DNA of 64,000 nucleotides, taken from the NCBI GenBank assembly GCA_034687125.1, contig JAQGBZ010000092.1, positions 62,001 through 126,000 on the forward strand, in the 5' to 3' direction. Source of the DNA: Neelides folsomi (Eukaryota; Arthropoda; Collembola; Neelipleona; Neelidae). This document shows, piece by piece, positions 61,888 to 64,000 of the stretch. How positions within the stretch are numbered: position 1 is the first letter of the stretch; every line of letters begins with the position of its first letter. The notes below the pieces were generated by a model. It made no database searches and had not been told where the DNA came from. It saw nothing but the letters and a program-made list of their open reading frames with translations. The translations under genes and the position numbers were made by a program.

Positions 61888-62984
61888 TTATGTGACAGTA
61901 AAATGATAAAAATGAGGAATTGAGTGTTCAGACCTCATAAGGGCCTTCATAAGTAAAACCAACACGTTTTTCGCCAACTTTTCAAAACCTTTCTCTTTCG
62001 AAGGATCCAAAATTCTCGGGTCGAGGATTGACATTTTGAGTTCTTCAATTTGTTCCAAAACTATAAAAAGATAATGAAGATAGATCAATTAAATATTTTT
62101 AAAAGAATATTAAATACAAGTTCTTTGCTATTTAATTCATAGAAAATGATAGCCATATCATTTATCCCAAAATTTGTAAATATTAAGAAAAACTCATTTA
62201 GATTACTGTATTTTTTCTCTTCAGATGAAATAAATGAATGAGTTGTGGTAAACGTAGTGTTCGAAATTGAACTGGTGAAAGTCGTAGTGATTGTTGTAGT
62301 AGGAAGAGGATCATCATGCGAAACAACAACGTCTTCAATTTCACATCTATTTCAGAAAATTATACATTTTAACTAATCTAACTAACATTAAAAGTGATTT
62401 AAAGGTTACTTACGCTTCTATAATATTGAAAACATCATAGGCATAATCAACAGCATAAGTCAAATATTCATAAAATGGGAATTCTTTATGTCCAAAGATA
62501 TTTTTCTGTCTGTGGGCTTCCTCTTGAATCCATTGAATGAACACTTTGCGGAATTCCTGGTCATTGAACAATTCTGCTTTTGAAACATTGCGATCTAAAC
62601 AATTTACATCGCCAGTTAATTAAAGTTTTATTGTATTCAAAATTTAATTGTATTCTTAAAGTTTATAATAAATATACCATTAATGTAATTATGTATAGGT
62701 ATGTAATATATACTTATTATCTTACACTTACTAGAATATTCATTTATCGTACGATTCAAAACTCCAAAAATTGTTCCATAATTGATGAGAAAATGTGCAA
62801 AATTATTTTTTGATCCTTCTTTCTCTTCCACTTTCATTTCTTCCCTTTTCCTTTCACTAATTCTTTTCTCGCCATTTTTAACTACTCGATTTTCCAAATA
62901 GGAACTTCCTCTTTCTAAACAATTCCCCTCAGCTATCAAACAAATAACTGTAAGCAGTCCAGATGAAAAAACTATTAAATTCAT
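61888..62984 (-). CDS. unrecognised secreted protein
   Basis: Four exons keep phase: 62984-62732, 62594-62414, 62346-62207, 62060-61888, giving 248 residues. The N-terminus MNLIVFSSGLLTVICLIAEG is a signal peptide. It is followed by a highly charged Arg/Lys/Glu stretch (KRISERKREEMKVEEKEG), an aromatic central block (FIQWIQEEAHRQKN, FPFYEYLTYAVDYAYDVFNI), a single Cys (CEIEDVV), a Thr/Ser-rich mucin-like stretch (PTTTITTTFTSSISNTTFTT) and a helical C-terminus (LEQIEELKMSILDPRILD, LAKNVLVLLMKALM). Two donors are possible for exon 3: GTAATC at 62206, used here, keeps the frame, whereas GTATTT at 62117 does not. I do not recognise the family. The Thr-rich stretch suggests O-glycosylation. Confidence 0.62.
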
Positions 62985-63300
62985 AGTTAAAATTTATAGT
63001 TAAAGTAAATCTACAGAATTTAGTAAATCAGTAAGAGGTGTTGAAATGAACTTCTCTCTCCGGTCCCTTTAGTTAAAATAACCTCTCCTTTATTATCACC
63101 TTTCTTTATCTACCTTATTCAACCCTTAAACCTTTAAGGCCCATTATTACAAGAAAATTCTTATTTATCCTATTTATTAAGAATAAAAGCTATTAAGTAT
63201 TTTAAAGCTTGTGGATTGAACTGGAGCATCAAATGTCATTTCCAAATGAGCCATGGACTCCTACAGAGCGGAGTGGAGAAAAAATTGAAATTATAGTGGA

Positions 63301-63525
63301 TTACAATTTTGACGGGTTGACAGGAGGGCCATGTTTCAGTCGAAAGGCAAAGAAATTAATAGCTCCCAAAATAAATAGCCAAGAAACCACTTCGGAACTC
63401 CAAACTCTCCTCATGGATTCGAAGCTCAAACTCTCAATGTAATTTTGTAATTTGGGCACTTGCTCATAAATGTTGACATCGAGTACATAAGGCGAAGATA
63501 CGCAGAACATCATAAATAAATACAT
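63301..63525 (-). CDS. possible small membrane/secreted ORF (weak)
   Basis: A 74-codon ATG-initiated frame with a short hydrophobic start (MYLFMMFCVSSPYVLDV) and a possible membrane segment (VVSWLFILGAINFFAF). No homologue is recognised. An antisense frame of similar length (63209-63442, +) overlaps it, so chance openness is a real alternative. The rest of 62985-64000 holds no recognisable gene. Confidence 0.2.
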   Translation of the reverse strand: MYLFMMFCVSSPYVLDVNIYEQVPKLQNYIESLSFESMRRVWSSEVVSWLFILGAINFFAFRLKHGPPVNPSKL

Positions 63526-64000
63526 TATGTATGTGAACCAAAAACTTAAAATTAATATACAAGACTCTTGTATATTAATAAGAGTGTAAATAAATACATT
63601 CTTGGTAAATACTCAAGGTTTTTATACTATAAACATAATTATAGTAAAAGACTAGTTTATAATAAATCTATTTATTCAATGAGAAATACATTGAGGAAAT
63701 AAATGCATTAATGGTTGTTGTCAATTCCCATCCACTCACTACAGAACATGTGTAAATGTGTAAAGTGACTTTAAGCTTAAAGCACTTTAAAAGTGTGAAA
63801 CAGTTTGTTCCTCTCAACTTTTCAAAAAAATGAATGACAGATGAAAGCTTCTTATACCAAACGTATTTTTACTTAACAACTCTTAAACCTTTAAGGCAAA
63901 TACTTTTGCTTAAACCCTCCTTAATAACAATAAGGTACATTTGACATTCGAAAAATAAATTCTCATTTAAACGTTAACAAACCATTAATTAGTTCAAAGG

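Noticed and set aside
63209-63442. 77-codon plus-strand frame
   Set aside because: It overlaps an equally long antisense frame, with no recognised motif on either; only the minus-strand frame is listed, at low confidence.

Overview
This is eukaryotic nuclear DNA: AT-rich (I estimate near 30% GC), with multi-exon genes, mostly short GT-AG introns, a nuclear intron-containing tRNA and many small inverted-repeat DNA transposons. It is probably an arthropod. The reasons are short TTAGG/CCTAA-type tracts, a TATA box 31 bp upstream of a TCAGT-type initiator at the monooxygenase gene, a VMO1-type secreted protein and two proteins with a ZAD-like CxxC...CxxC N-terminus. The species cannot be named. 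All exon chains below were built by hand from splice signals, reading phase and family resemblance.

Layout. 1-20 kb is a dense housekeeping stretch: SREK1 splicing factor (+), NDUFA7 complex I subunit (-), an LSM12 protein with a very long N-terminal extension (+), the 5' part of PGAP1 that stops abruptly next to a MITE (-), VMO1 (-), tRNA-Tyr (-), DUS3L tRNA-dihydrouridine synthase (+) and a divergent RNA polymerase II subunit RPB3 (-). 20-51 kb is more accessory. Four paralogues of an uncharacterised family, which I read as distantly DUF4291-like, lie on the minus strand at 20.5, 24.8, 34.6 and 49.4 kb. Between them are an SLC25A35-type mitochondrial carrier (+), PRMT1 arginine methyltransferase (+), a broken 3' half of a copper monooxygenase (+) and an intact double-module copper monooxygenase gene (+, 41.4-49.0 kb). 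51-64 kb holds two diverged ZAD-like paralogues (-), an SLC5-type sodium:solute symporter (+) between them, and an unrecognised secreted protein (-).

The most unusual objects are: (1) the MOXD1/DBH-like gene, in which two complete DOMON plus copper-monooxygenase modules are fused in frame through one shared exon, with one signal peptide and one probable GPI-anchor signal (about 1,255 residues); (2) the four-member DUF4291-like family around it; (3) the LSM12 extension; (4) a truncated PGAP1; (5) a dense, partly nested set of MITEs, including a pair differing by 1 base in 176 and hAT-like elements with recognisable 8-bp target duplications. No CRISPR array, operon, virus or bacterial-type system was seen.
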